DNA of 64,000 nucleotides from Flavobacterium sp. ALJ2 (GTDB taxonomy: Bacteria > Bacteroidota > Bacteroidia > Flavobacteriales > Flavobacteriaceae). Of the stretch, positions 18,583 through 27,531 are shown piece by piece. The notes under the pieces were generated by a model. It had not been told where the DNA came from. It ran no database searches and saw only the letters and a list, made by a program, of their open reading frames with translations. The first letter of the stretch is position 1, and each line of letters starts with the position of its first letter. The position numbers and the translations under genes are program-made. The DNA lies in assembly GCF_015594725.1 (NCBI RefSeq), contig NZ_JADNRC010000018.1:1-64000 (forward strand). The letters run 5' to 3'.

Positions 18583-19710
18583 ATGGATAGCGATAAAGAA
18601 AATAATGTTAAGCACTTTCTCGATTTAATTCAGAAATCCCGTAAAGGTAAGTTTAAGGTCTACATTGGCATGAGTGCTGGTGTAGGCAAAACTTTTCGTA
18701 TGCTACAGGAAGCTCACACATTGTTGAAAAACGGAATTGATGTAAAAATTGGGTATATAGAAACGCATAATCGTAAGGAAACACATGAATTATTAGATGG
18801 TTTACCTGTGATTCCGCGTCGTTCTATTTTTTACAAAGGAAAGCAACTGGAGGAAATGGATGTACAGGCCATAATTAATTTACGACCAGAAGTGGTTATT
18901 GTAGATGAATTAGCGCATACGAACATTGAAGGAAGCAAGAATGAAAAACGTTGGCAAGATGTTCTTGAGATTTTGGAGTCTGGAATAAATGTAATTTCGG
19001 CAGTAAATATCCAACATATTGAAAGTTTAAATCAAGATGTAAAACGCATTACTAATATAGATGTTAAGGAACGCATTCCTGATAATGTATTGCGATTAGC
19101 AGATGAGGTTGTAAATATTGATTTGACCTCTGAAGATTTAATTGACCGTTTGAAGGAAGGGAAAATTTATACTGCAGATAAAATTCAGACTGCATTGAAT
19201 AATTTTTTTAAGGCAGATCAGATTTTGCAGCTCCGAGAATTGGCTCTTAGAGAAGTTGCAAGTCAGGTTGTTAGAAAAGTAGAAAATGAAGTTCCTAAAA
19301 CTCAGGCGCTGCGACACGAAAAATTATTAGCTTGCATAAGTAGTAATGAACGAACGGCAAAGAATATTATTAGAAAAACAGCTCGATTGGCTAGTTACTA
19401 TAATAGCGATTGGTATGTTTTATACGTTCAGTTACCAAAGGAAAGTAGTGATAAAATAGCGTTGGATAAACAACGTCATTTAATTAATAATTTTAAACTG
19501 GCCACAGAACTTGGTGCTGAAGTCATTAAGATAGAAAGCACTAATATTACTGATACAATGCTTAAGGTTGTTGAACAAAAAGAAATTACAACGGTTTGTA
19601 TTGGGAAACCGCATTTTAACTTTTTTAGGGTAATTTTGTCAACATCGATTTTTAGACGTTTACTGAGTCGTCTTTCTTTGTCGAATGTTGATCTTGTTAT
19701 TTTGTCTTAG
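18583..19710 (+). CDS. kdpD: KdpD N-terminal sensor protein without kinase domain
   Basis: This 375-residue protein covers only the N-terminal cytoplasmic half of KdpD. The KdpD domain shows Walker A GMSAGVGKT near residue 30, GYIETHNRKETHELLDGL, VIVDELAHTN and EILESGINVISAVNIQHIESLN. A universal-stress-protein-like domain follows (about 240-375, including LACISSNERTAKNIIR). Transmembrane, GAF and histidine-kinase parts are missing, and the gene ends cleanly with a stop, not a frameshift. In E. coli KdpD this half senses K+ and c-di-AMP or nucleotides and modulates the kinase half. Here the kinase function is probably supplied by the separate gene 139 bp downstream. Confidence 0.92.
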   Translation: MDSDKENNVKHFLDLIQKSRKGKFKVYIGMSAGVGKTFRMLQEAHTLLKNGIDVKIGYIETHNRKETHELLDGLPVIPRRSIFYKGKQLEEMDVQAIINLRPEVVIVDELAHTNIEGSKNEKRWQDVLEILESGINVISAVNIQHIESLNQDVKRITNIDVKERIPDNVLRLADEVVNIDLTSEDLIDRLKEGKIYTADKIQTALNNFFKADQILQLRELALREVASQVVRKVENEVPKTQALRHEKLLACISSNERTAKNIIRKTARLASYYNSDWYVLYVQLPKESSDKIALDKQRHLINNFKLATELGAEVIKIESTNITDTMLKVVEQKEITTVCIGKPHFNFFRVILSTSIFRRLLSRLSLSNVDLVILS

Positions 19711-19849
19711 TTGATAGAGGTTGAGAAGCAAGATTTTGAGATGTTAGACGTTTAAAGATTGACTATATAAGTTATGGGAGTATTTATTAAACTGTTTGGG
19801 AAGGTAATGTACTTAGATAAAAAATAAAATGTTTTGTAAATTATAGGAA

Positions 19850-21568
19850 ATGAAAATTAAAACGAAATTAAACTTGGGCGTTGGACTATTATTTTTAATG
19901 ATAATTATTCTTTCATTAGTAAGTGCCTTTTATATTTTTTTGATAAAAGAAGATACAGAAAACATCTTGAAGGCTAATTATAATACATTAGAATATTCTA
20001 GAAACATGCTGACTTCACTTGATGTAACACATGATAATGAAAGTAAAGCAATCGTTTCTTTTAGGGATAACTTGAAAAAACAAATTGTCAATGTAACAGA
20101 AAGTGGCGAAGATAATGCAACAAATATTTTAAAAAAAAGTTTTAGTAAGTTAGAAAAAAATTGGGCTGATGAAACATTAAAAAGTCAGGTGCGCCATGAT
20201 ATTTTTACAATCATGAAACTCAATATGGATGCGATGAAACTGAAAGGTGATATTGCAAAAAAAACAGCAGAAACAGCTAATTTTTCAATTGCAATTGTTG
20301 GTACACTTTGTTTTTTAATTGCATTTAATTTATTAATTAATCTGCCGAATAATATTGCAAATCCAATTAAAGAATTAACAGAAAGTATTAAACAAATTGC
20401 TAATAAAAATTATTTGGAAAGAGTACATTTTATGAATCATAACGAGTTTGGTGATTTAGCAAAATCGTTTAATACAATGGCAGAGAAACTCAAGGAATAT
20501 CATGATAGTAATTTGTATAAATTATCATTTGAAAAGAAAAGACTGGAGACTTTAATAAACAATATGCATGACCCAATAATTGGGTTAGATAATCAAGGGA
20601 AAGTATTATTTGTAAATGATGAGGCTCTTAAGATTATTGGAATGAAATCGGAAGAAGTGATTGGTGAATTGGCTACGACTTTGGCTTTAAAAAATGATTT
20701 GATGAAATCTTTAATCATTAATGATCTGGAAAGTACAAAAGCACATCCCATGAAAATTTTTGCTGATGGTAAAGAAAGTTATTTTGATAAAGAGAAGGTT
20801 AATATTGCAATTACTCCAACAGGGGAGGATGAGGCTATTAATATAGGAGAGGTAATTATTTTACGAAATATAACGTTGTTTAAAGAACTTGATTTTGCTA
20901 AAACTAATTTTATAGCGACAGTTTCTCATGAATTAAAAACTCCAATTTCATCAATCAAATTAAGTCTTCAATTATTAGAAAAACCAAATACAGGTGCCAT
21001 TAACGAGGAACAAAAGCAATTAATTGATAGTATTAAAGAGGATAGCCAACGGTTATTGAAAATTACGGGAGAATTGTTAGATTTAGCTCAACTAGAAACG
21101 GGTAATATCAAGCTGAATATTGGGCAATGTAGCCCATATAAGATTATAGAATATGCACTTGAGGCTGTAAAGGTTCAAGCTGAGCAAAAACAAATTGAGT
21201 TGATCGTTGAAAGTGAATTGAATTTAGTAGACATAAAAGCTGACTCGGAGAAAACGACTTGGGTGATGATTAATTTTTTAACGAATGCTATCAGATACTC
21301 TTATGAAAAAAGCAGTATAACAGTTAAATTAAAAAAAGATAAAAATCAGATTGTTTTTGAGGTAGTTGATACTGGAAAAGGAATCGATAGTCATTATAAG
21401 TCTAAAGTCTTTGATAAATTTTTCCAAATTCCAGGAAGTCATAAATCAGGAACTGGATTGGGGTTATCTATTAGTAAAGAATTTATCGAAGCGCAAAACG
21501 GAACTATTGGCGTAGAAAGTGAGTTGGGATTAGGAAGTTCTTTCTGGTTTAAACTTTTAAAAGCGTAG
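19850..21568 (+). CDS. HAMP-PAS sensor histidine kinase of the kdp locus
   Basis: The 572-residue kinase has an N-terminal helix (about 8-32), a mostly helical periplasmic domain and a second membrane helix (about 146-168). A HAMP domain follows (ANPIKELTESIKQIANKNY), then a PAS domain (INNMHDPIIGLDNQGKVLFVND), HisKA with FIATVSHELKTPISSIK, and HATPase_c with NFLTNAIRYS, DTGKGI and GTGLGLSISKEF. No receiver domain is present. The gene directly follows the kinase-less KdpD, so the two may work as one split KdpD-like sensor acting on the NtrC-type regulator at 10293. That is an inference from order and domain content. Confidence 0.9.
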   Translation: MKIKTKLNLGVGLLFLMIIILSLVSAFYIFLIKEDTENILKANYNTLEYSRNMLTSLDVTHDNESKAIVSFRDNLKKQIVNVTESGEDNATNILKKSFSKLEKNWADETLKSQVRHDIFTIMKLNMDAMKLKGDIAKKTAETANFSIAIVGTLCFLIAFNLLINLPNNIANPIKELTESIKQIANKNYLERVHFMNHNEFGDLAKSFNTMAEKLKEYHDSNLYKLSFEKKRLETLINNMHDPIIGLDNQGKVLFVNDEALKIIGMKSEEVIGELATTLALKNDLMKSLIINDLESTKAHPMKIFADGKESYFDKEKVNIAITPTGEDEAINIGEVIILRNITLFKELDFAKTNFIATVSHELKTPISSIKLSLQLLEKPNTGAINEEQKQLIDSIKEDSQRLLKITGELLDLAQLETGNIKLNIGQCSPYKIIEYALEAVKVQAEQKQIELIVESELNLVDIKADSEKTTWVMINFLTNAIRYSYEKSSITVKLKKDKNQIVFEVVDTGKGIDSHYKSKVFDKFFQIPGSHKSGTGLGLSISKEFIEAQNGTIGVESELGLGSSFWFKLLKA

Positions 21569-21582
21569 AATTTTGTGTTCAG

Positions 21583-21679
21583 TGTTCAGTCGCAGTTTGC
21601 AGTGTTTTGTAAAAAGTAATCAATAAAAAAAGTGTTCAGTACTCAGTTTATACAAACTGCGACTGAACACTTTTTTTTA
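21583..21679 (+). terminator. Terminator hairpin after the kdp sensor kinase
   Basis: AGTGTTCAGTCGCAGTTT (21583-21600) has a perfect 18-bp complement at 21654-21671, followed by eight T on the plus strand. An internal partial copy of GTGTTCAGT at 21632 can form an alternative fold. The hairpin ends the kdp unit just before the convergent sdaA gene. Confidence 0.85.
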
Positions 21680-21710
21680 GAGTTGAATACTGAATATTTT
21701 TAGCTAAAAA

Positions 21711-23138
21711 CTAACAATCCGCCATATTCACGGCAATTGCTAATCCTCCTTCTGAGGTTTCTTTGTATTTAGAGTTCATATCTTTGGCAGTTTGCCACAT
21801 GGTATCAATAACTTTATCTAGAGGTACTTTTGCGTTTTTAGAGTCTGTTTCCAGCGCTAATTCGGCTGCATTGATCGCTTTTATAGCTCCCATTGTATTT
21901 CTTTCGATACAAGGAATTTGTACTAAACCTCCAATTGGGTCACAGGTTAAACCTAAGTGATGTTCCATGGCAATTTCGGCAGCCATTAAAACTTGTGCAG
22001 GGGTTCCGCCCATTAATTCGCAAAGTGCTGCTGCTGCCATAGATGATGAAACACCTATTTCGGCTTGACAACCTCCCATTGCAGCAGAAATCGTAGAACC
22101 TTTCTTGAAGATACTTCCTATTTCGCCTGCAACCATTAGGAATTGTTTGATTTCTTTTTCGCCTGCATCGTGGTTTTCGATTACCAAATAATACATTAAA
22201 ACAGCTGGGATTACACCAGCACTACCATTAGTAGGGGCAGTAACAACACGCCCTAAAGCGGCATTTACCTCATTTACTGCGAGTGCAAAACAACTTACCC
22301 ATTTTAGAATTTGACGAAATTTAACTTCTGTTTTTCTTATTTCTTCTAACCACGTTTGTGGAGAGTTATAGTTAGATAATCCGATGAGGTTTTGGTGCAT
22401 ATCAAATGCTCTACGGCGTACATTTAATCCGCCAGGTAGTATCCCTTCAGAGTGACAGCCAATATACATACATTCGAGCATAGTATCCCAAATACGCATT
22501 AATTCGTTGTTAATAAATTCTTCGGAACGCATCGATTTTTCATTCTCATAAACAATTTCTGAAATGGTTTTGTTTTGAGTAATAGTATATTCTAAAAGTT
22601 CAGCTGCATTTTGTATAGTAAATGGAAATGCACATTTTATCTCCGATTTTATTTTTGCATTTTCACGTTCTTCTTTTACGACAAATCCTCCACCAATAGA
22701 ATAGAAAACGGATTCGTATTTGGAATCATCTTTGGCGTAGGCCGTAAATTTTAAACCATTAGCATGGAAGGGCAAGAATTCTTTATTGAAAATGATGTCT
22801 TGCAAAAAGAAAAACGGAATTGTAATTTCGTTTCCAAGTACAAGCGTATTGGTTTCTTCAATAGTTTTGATGATTCCAGCAATATCGTTTATAGGAATAT
22901 ACTCAGGATCTTGACCGCTTAATCCTAACATAACTGCCAAATCGGTTGCATGACCTTTTCCCGTTAAAGAAAGGGAGCCATACAAATCGACTTTGATACG
23001 AGTGATTTGAGAAAACAGATTTTCACTTTTTAATTCAGCAAGAAAACGTTCTGCTGCACGCCAAGGTCCAAGAGTGTGTGAACTTGATGGTCCTACACCA
23101 ATCTTGAGCATATCAAATACCGATATACATTCTTCCAT
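21711..23138 (-). CDS. sdaA: L-serine ammonia-lyase, iron-sulfur-dependent, single-chain
   Basis: The 475-residue enzyme deaminates L-serine to pyruvate and ammonia using a [4Fe-4S] cluster. It has the fused architecture: beta domain first (SVFDMLKIGVGPSSSHTLGPWRAAERFL; GHATD) and alpha domain second (MYIGCHSEGILPGGLNVRRRA; GRVVTAPTNGSAGVIPAVLMYY; GGCQAEIGVSSSMAAAALCELMGG; CDPIGGLVQIPCIERN). The Cys residues in the alpha domain are the likely cluster ligands. The C-terminus ends in MADC, and a terminal Cys that can plug the cluster is typical of the family. It is monocistronic. Confidence 0.96.
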   Translation of the reverse strand: MEECISVFDMLKIGVGPSSSHTLGPWRAAERFLAELKSENLFSQITRIKVDLYGSLSLTGKGHATDLAVMLGLSGQDPEYIPINDIAGIIKTIEETNTLVLGNEITIPFFFLQDIIFNKEFLPFHANGLKFTAYAKDDSKYESVFYSIGGGFVVKEERENAKIKSEIKCAFPFTIQNAAELLEYTITQNKTISEIVYENEKSMRSEEFINNELMRIWDTMLECMYIGCHSEGILPGGLNVRRRAFDMHQNLIGLSNYNSPQTWLEEIRKTEVKFRQILKWVSCFALAVNEVNAALGRVVTAPTNGSAGVIPAVLMYYLVIENHDAGEKEIKQFLMVAGEIGSIFKKGSTISAAMGGCQAEIGVSSSMAAAALCELMGGTPAQVLMAAEIAMEHHLGLTCDPIGGLVQIPCIERNTMGAIKAINAAELALETDSKNAKVPLDKVIDTMWQTAKDMNSKYKETSEGGLAIAVNMADC

Positions 23139-23562
23139 TATACTATAATTTTGTTCTCACAAAGATAATTGAATAATGCAATGAAATTAAAAGAAGAATT
23201 GTTAATGTTGCGTATTTATTAAAATTTGTATTTAATATTAATAATTTGGCAATAAAATAATAATGTATAAAATATTAATTGTAATATTTTGTTTATCTTA
23301 AAATTAAGGTTTTAACAACTACGACTAGGAAAAGATAGTTAAATAAGGAAGAAATGGTATTTTTGTTAAACCATTATGAGATTAAGAAAGTTAAAGGTTA
23401 AAGCTTAATATCTTAATGGTTTAAAGCTTGTTTTTTTAGCTATTCAATGCTGGTTTTAGTTCGGTTGTAATGCCAATTCTGTTTAAAGCGTTCTTAGTTT
23501 CTATGTTTATTTAATTGTTAAACAATGCTATTTACATGAGTAATGAAAAACCTTAAGCTAGT
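23139..23562. other. Gene-free intergenic stretch with a weak inverted repeat
   Basis: No coding sequence is visible in these 424 bp. The sdaA promoter should lie at its left end on the minus strand. A weak palindrome pairs TTAAACCATTATGAGATTAAG near 23364 with CTTAATATCTTAATGGTTT near 23405. The rest is AT-rich without recognisable motifs. Confidence 0.6.
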
Positions 23563-23901
23563 TTAAGAAATGATTCTAAGTGGTTTTTTTCTTATTTCGC
23601 CTAAATATTCTGGAGTTAAATTTGAATGTGATGCGAGCATATACTGTGGAATTCGCTGAAGTAATTCAGGAAATCTTGAAGCAAAATGCTGGTAACTTTC
23701 TTCTTTTGAAAAGTCGAATAAGTATTTTATACGTATTTGTGCAGCTGAATAGGTTTTGAGTAAAATGAGTCGGAAGTAGCGTTCTAGTTGTGGCAATTGG
23801 TTGAATTTTTTTTCTTGATTGTGATAATCAAAAACATAAACTACTGTGTTTTAGATTGCCTTAATATAAAATTGGGATGGTTTTTGTGTGTCGAAACTCA
23901 T
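23563..23901 (-). pseudogene. Broken Crp/Fnr-family regulator
   Basis: Read on the minus strand, SFDTQKPSQFYIKAI is followed in the same frame by a TAA stop (23851-23853) and then NTVVYVFDYHNQEKKFNQLPQLERYFRLILLK and downstream text ending GEIRKKPLRIIS. Together these match the second half of a Flavobacterium Crp/Fnr protein: the end of the cyclic-nucleotide-binding domain, the dimer helix and a helix-turn-helix with LTPEYLGEIRKK. The stop falls where a Glu would be expected, and the first 80-100 residues of the nucleotide-binding domain are missing. A TTG-initiated 77-residue remnant could still be translated, but it would lack the sensor. A complete Crp/Fnr gene exists at 51007. Confidence 0.75.
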
Positions 23902-24028
23902 ATTAATAATGCTTTGTATGTAACGCTAGACTGATTTTTAATTATTGTATGTAATCATAATTAAATAAGCACTTCTTAACCGGAGTGGTTTTGTTTTTTA
24001 TATTGTATCATTACGCTTGTATTCTAAA

Positions 24029-24056
24029 TAAAAAAAGAGGACTATAAAAGTCCTCT
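24029..24056 (-). terminator. Terminator of the DUF4494 gene
   Basis: GAGGACT and AGTCCTC flank a five-base loop (24037-24055). On the minus strand the hairpin is followed by a run of T, and it lies 28 bp after the stop codon at 24084. Confidence 0.85.
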
Positions 24057-24083
24057 CCATATATTATTATAAAAGTTCAGTGA

Positions 24084-24629
24084 TTATTCGATTTCGGCAC
24101 CAACAAAATCATCTCCTGTTTCTCCAGCGGCAACCAATTCAGGTTTTGAAGCCTTAAGAGTATTAAATCTTTCTAATTGTTCCATTTCTCCTTCTTCGCC
24201 ACTAAAATAAGGAAAAACATCCATGATTGGAGATTCTGCAATAGCAGGAATGGTATAATCTCCCATAGTATTTTTCATTATGGCAATTGTATTGTCATAA
24301 GCTTCTTTTACATCATTGGCTTGTACCAATATATACATATTGGATCTTCGTTCTTTGCCACTCTCTTCGTCATATGCCATTAGAGACACTTTTGATTTAA
24401 ACCAGCGATCTGCATTTTCAAAAGGGTGAATTTCGGCATAATTAGCCATTTTTATATTTGTGATTTTAAATTCTTCACTAATATAAGCAGACATTTCTTC
24501 ATTAATTCTGGTTTCAGCCTCTGTATAAGATAAAGCATCTACCAAATAAGGTTCTGTAGTAACCTTTTGTGTTCCAGTATCATCTGTTTTTCTGTATTTT
24601 ACCTTGCATTCGTACCAAATTGTGCTCAT
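24084..24629 (-). CDS. DUF4494-type cytoplasmic protein
   Basis: I take the ATG at 24627-24629 as start (MSTIWYECKVKYRKTDDTG), giving 181 residues. An upstream ATG would add 18 residues of low-complexity leader. The protein resembles the Bacteroidota DUF4494 family: YECKVKYRK, VTEPYLVDALSYTEAETRI, ADRWFKSKVSLMAYDEESGKERR, MYILVQANDVKEAYDNT. The C-terminus is acidic. There is no signal peptide or membrane helix. The function of the family is unknown to me. The gene is followed by a good terminator. Confidence 0.82.
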   Translation of the reverse strand: MSTIWYECKVKYRKTDDTGTQKVTTEPYLVDALSYTEAETRINEEMSAYISEEFKITNIKMANYAEIHPFENADRWFKSKVSLMAYDEESGKERRSNMYILVQANDVKEAYDNTIAIMKNTMGDYTIPAIAESPIMDVFPYFSGEEGEMEQLERFNTLKASKPELVAAGETGDDFVGAEIE

Positions 24630-24829
24630 TTCTTTTTTTTTAAGGGTGTCAAAGATAGATTTTAATGAAAAAGAAATCAACAATATATAAAATAGATATT
24701 CACAATTTAAAATTATGGTGAAGTTTTAGTCATTTTTACGGGTTTTAAAAAATAATATGGCTGTTGCAAAATAACCTGACAATACTAATTTACTATTTCA
24801 TATTTTTGAATAAATGAAATAATCTAACG

Positions 24830-25294
24830 ATGATTCTGGAAACAATAAAAAGGCGTGCAGTAAATCTATTAATTTCTTTATTTGGGATTATTCTGTTAGT
24901 GTTGTTCTACGGTTGCAATACCAAAGAAAAGGCTGCTAAAGAAAAGCAATCTATTTATCGTGCAGTAAATGCCAATAATGACACTGCGACTTTATCAATA
25001 GTGATAAACAAAACCCGTTTTTATGGTCAGTATGAAATAAAATATGGTGAAACTACTAAAGATTCTGGGAGTGTAAAAGGAAATATTAAAGATAATATAT
25101 TACTAGGGGAGTATTATTGTAGGCCTTACGGAGGCAATTTAAAAAGAGTTCCGATATCTTTATTAAGAAAAGATGATAAATTATTCTTAGGGAACGGGGT
25201 AATAACCACCTATCTTGGATTACCTTGTTTTGCTGCCGGAGTTCCTATAACATATACTGATGCTGAGTTTGTATTTGAAGAAATAAAAAAATAA
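24830..25294 (+). CDS. Small putative lipoprotein
   Basis: This 154-residue protein has a basic start (ETIKRRAVNLL), a hydrophobic core and a plausible lipobox ending in YGC near residue 33, followed by a charged linker (NTKEKAAKEKQ). The remainder contains short beta-type segments (TATLSIVINKTRFYGQYEIKY; SGSVKGNIKDNILLGEYYC). It resembles short Flavobacterium lipoproteins of unknown function. It stands alone, followed by a palindromic repeat. Confidence 0.75.
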   Translation: MILETIKRRAVNLLISLFGIILLVLFYGCNTKEKAAKEKQSIYRAVNANNDTATLSIVINKTRFYGQYEIKYGETTKDSGSVKGNIKDNILLGEYYCRPYGGNLKRVPISLLRKDDKLFLGNGVITTYLGLPCFAAGVPITYTDAEFVFEEIKK

Positions 25295-25315
25295 GTATTT
25301 TTTAAAGGTTGATAG

Positions 25316-25490
25316 ATACTAAGGCTCTATGTTACTAAGAAACACAATGAATGTTTTTTTAGCCATTGATTTTAAAGTATTTATTATTGAAAATAAAGAT
25401 ATTCAATACTGTCTTTTGAACAGTTGTAGCTCAGAATCTTTGAGCCTTAAAAACCTTTGTATCATAGAGCCTTAGTTCCTTAGAGTCTTT
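25316..25490. repeat. Imperfect palindrome, same type as the kdpB-kdpC repeat
   Basis: ACTAAGGCTCTATG at 25318 is complementary to CATAGAGCCTTAGT near 25463, and CTAAG/CTTAG words recur in both arms. The element fills the gap between the convergent lipoprotein and nitroreductase genes and could serve as a two-way terminator. Its wording resembles the element at 16317-16384. Confidence 0.7.
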
Positions 25491-25491
25491 T

Positions 25492-26124
25492 TTACTTAAT
25501 TTCTGTAATAAAAGCTTCTTTTGGAGTTCTTACTTTTTTCATATTAATCAGCCAGTCATTAGCTTCGTCTCTGTACCCAAGAGGTAACATTAATACACTT
25601 TTTAAACCTTGATCTTGTAAACCTAAAAGTTTATCTACTTCTGCAGGAATAAAACCTTCCATTGGCGTAGCATCTACTTTTTGCTCAGCTGCTGCAACAA
25701 TTGCTATTCCCATAGCGATGTAAGCCTGATGAGCCGCGTGATTTGCATGCCACTCTGTAGAAAGTGGTTCGTAAAGTCCCCAAAGTGTTTTCTTGTAATC
25801 ATCCATCGTATTAGCTGGTAAGCCTCTTTCGGCAAGAGTTTTTTCAAATACAGCAGTAATTCTTTCAAGAGAATAACCATCCCAAGCAGCAAAAACTAGT
25901 AAATGTGAGCAATCTGTAATTTGGCTTTGGTTCATACCAACATTTTTTATTTTTTCTAATAAATCAGCATTACTAATTACAAAAATTTTATAAGGCTGTA
26001 ATCCCGAAGAAGATGGAGTAAGTCTGGTAGCTTCCAGTATATAATCCAATTTTTCTTGTGGTACTTTATTGCCGTTCATTTTTTTAGTAGCATAACGCCA
26101 CTGTAAGGTATCTATTAAATTCAT
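25492..26124 (-). CDS. NAD(P)H-dependent nitroreductase family oxidoreductase
   Basis: The 210-residue protein is a classical FMN-dependent nitroreductase of the NfsB type. Signatures are WRYATKKMNGNKVPQEKLDYILEA, RLTPSSSGLQPYKIFVISN, HLLVFAAWDG, MGIAIVAAAEQKVDATPMEGFIPAEVD and VLMLPLGYRDEANDW. It probably reduces quinones or nitroaromatics in the cytoplasm. It is divergent from an HxlR-type regulator 109 bp away, with repeated GTAAC boxes between them, so it is very likely the target of that regulator. Confidence 0.93.
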   Translation of the reverse strand: MNLIDTLQWRYATKKMNGNKVPQEKLDYILEATRLTPSSSGLQPYKIFVISNADLLEKIKNVGMNQSQITDCSHLLVFAAWDGYSLERITAVFEKTLAERGLPANTMDDYKKTLWGLYEPLSTEWHANHAAHQAYIAMGIAIVAAAEQKVDATPMEGFIPAEVDKLLGLQDQGLKSVLMLPLGYRDEANDWLINMKKVRTPKEAFITEIK

Positions 26125-26170
26125 CTTTTAATTGTTTTTAATTATTAGGTACAAATTTACATAAAAGCTT

Positions 26171-26228
26171 GTTACTTTTGGTAACTTTGTAACGAAAAGA
26201 AATAGTAACAAATGAGTAACCAAGTAAC
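26171..26228. promoter_or_regulatory. GTTAC/GTAAC operator cluster between nitroreductase and hxlR
   Basis: A GTTAC-N5-GTAAC palindrome (26171-26185) is followed by four more GTAAC words at 26189, 26205, 26216 and 26224. The cluster covers the promoter region of both divergent genes. This is the layout expected for an HxlR/MarR-like winged-helix regulator controlling itself and the nitroreductase. Assigning the site to this protein is inference. Confidence 0.65.
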
Positions 26229-26233
26229 ATACT

Positions 26234-26587
26234 ATGGAAACAGAAAATGAAATTCGATTAAAAGAATGCTATAGTACAGTAATGGCAATTCAAGATGTGG
26301 TTGATATACTAAATGGTAAATGGAAGATATCTATTATTGCCTGTTTATGCTATAAAAAAATGCGTTATTCTGACTTATTAAAAGAAATTAAAGGGATATC
26401 AGGGAAGATGTTAAGTAGAGATTTGAAGGAGTTAGAAGCAAACCTTCTTATTACAAGAACTGTTTTAAGTACTCAACCTATAATGGTAGAATATGAAATT
26501 ACTGAATATGGCGCAACACTCAAAAATGTTACTAAAGTAATCGCAGATTGGGGGATTATACATCGACAGAGAATAATTAAGAAATAG
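26234..26587 (+). CDS. HxlR-family transcriptional regulator
   Basis: The 117-residue protein is a winged-helix HxlR regulator. It shows IQDVVDILNGKWKISIIACLC, MRYSDLLKEIKGISGKMLSRDLKELEANLLITR and a wing with VEYEITEYGATLKNV. The Cys residues near the N-terminus (KECYS) and in IIACLCYKK are possible redox sensors, as in some HxlR proteins that respond to quinones or aldehydes. It is divergent from the nitroreductase, which fits an electrophile-responsive pair. Confidence 0.92.
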   Translation: METENEIRLKECYSTVMAIQDVVDILNGKWKISIIACLCYKKMRYSDLLKEIKGISGKMLSRDLKELEANLLITRTVLSTQPIMVEYEITEYGATLKNVTKVIADWGIIHRQRIIKK

Positions 26588-26666
26588 TATTTTGTTTTAG
26601 TATTGTGTCACGTTTTTTTATTTTAGCAGTATAGTATTTACTCTCAATAAGTAAAAAATGAACCGC

Positions 26667-26721
26667 AAAAATAACTCCAATATTGTCATTTATGTAAATG
26701 TTACAATATTGGAGTTATTTT
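26667..26721. terminator. Bidirectional terminator
   Basis: A perfect 19-bp stem (AAAATAACTCCAATATTGT and its complement at 26703-26721) with a 17-base loop lies between the convergent hxlR and META-domain genes. A/T runs on both sides allow termination in both directions. Confidence 0.85.
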
Positions 26722-26772
26722 CGGATAAAAAAAGTATTCGATTCAAGTTTTATTCTCAGAATCTTAATAAAA

Positions 26773-27207
26773 TTATTTTGCTACTTTTTTAAATCTCATC
26801 ATTGGGATTTCATTCATCATTAAACTGAGTTTACCATCTTTATCGATAGAATAGCCGTTAATTTTTTTAATTGTTTGTAAAAACGTTTGTTCTCCACCGC
26901 CTTCACAAAACATTAGTGTTGCTGGACCTTGCTCTCCAAAACTTAGTTTTTTTCCTTTTAGAGTATATGGAGCTGTATAGCCATTGCAACCTGCATTTCC
27001 ATAAACTTGACCTGCATTTTCGTCAAACTTAAGAAATGGTTTTTTGTTTGGATATAAACCTTCAAAAGCAATACGTGGACCAGTAATATATTCTAGTTCC
27101 CAAGTTGTATTATAAAGATCAGCAGTTTTTGTTGTGTCTTTCATTGTTGTACAAGAATTAAATGACAGTGTTAAAACAGAAACGAATAGTAATACATAAT
27201 TTTTCAT
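26773..27207 (-). CDS. META-domain lipoprotein (HslJ-like)
   Basis: The 144-residue protein begins MKNYVLLFVSVLTLSFNSC, a lipoprotein signal with the lipobox Cys at residue 19. A META/HslJ domain follows: TTWELEYITGPRIAFEGLYPNKKPFLKFDE, GNAGCNGYTAPYTLKGKKLSFGE, ATLMFCEGGGEQTF. The two Cys residues in the GCNGY and MFCE motifs are typical. Related proteins are implicated in envelope stress or resistance, but the exact role is not clear. Confidence 0.9.
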   Translation of the reverse strand: MKNYVLLFVSVLTLSFNSCTTMKDTTKTADLYNTTWELEYITGPRIAFEGLYPNKKPFLKFDENAGQVYGNAGCNGYTAPYTLKGKKLSFGEQGPATLMFCEGGGEQTFLQTIKKINGYSIDKDGKLSLMMNEIPMMRFKKVAK

Positions 27208-27531
27208 AATAGATATTTTAGAACATAAAATTAAAGGTTTTTAATCAGATTAGCTTAAAAAAGTCATGATTATTTTTGATTTGACTTGTTGAATTTTCTT
27301 ATTTTGTTACGAGCACAATCTCAATAAGTTAAAATGAAATTATTTCTTATAATTCATTCGCAAAGAAATTAAAACATAAAAAAAGGTGTACAAACATGAC
27401 AAATTAATGTCTGCCGAGATGATTTGTCATCTGGTTTTAGTCTTATTTTATTAGATTTTAGTATGCAGGTAAAAATAGAGAAGAACAATTTTGGGCTATC
27501 TTTTTTTTAAAAAAAAATATTTTTGTTGTTA
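27208..27531. other. Intergenic stretch with a hairpin
   Basis: This 324-bp gap contains the minus-strand promoter region of the META gene at its left. ATGACAAAT (27397) pairs with ATTTGTCAT (27423-27431) as an imperfect stem-loop. It may terminate the S37 peptidase transcript coming from the right. No gene was found. Confidence 0.55.
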
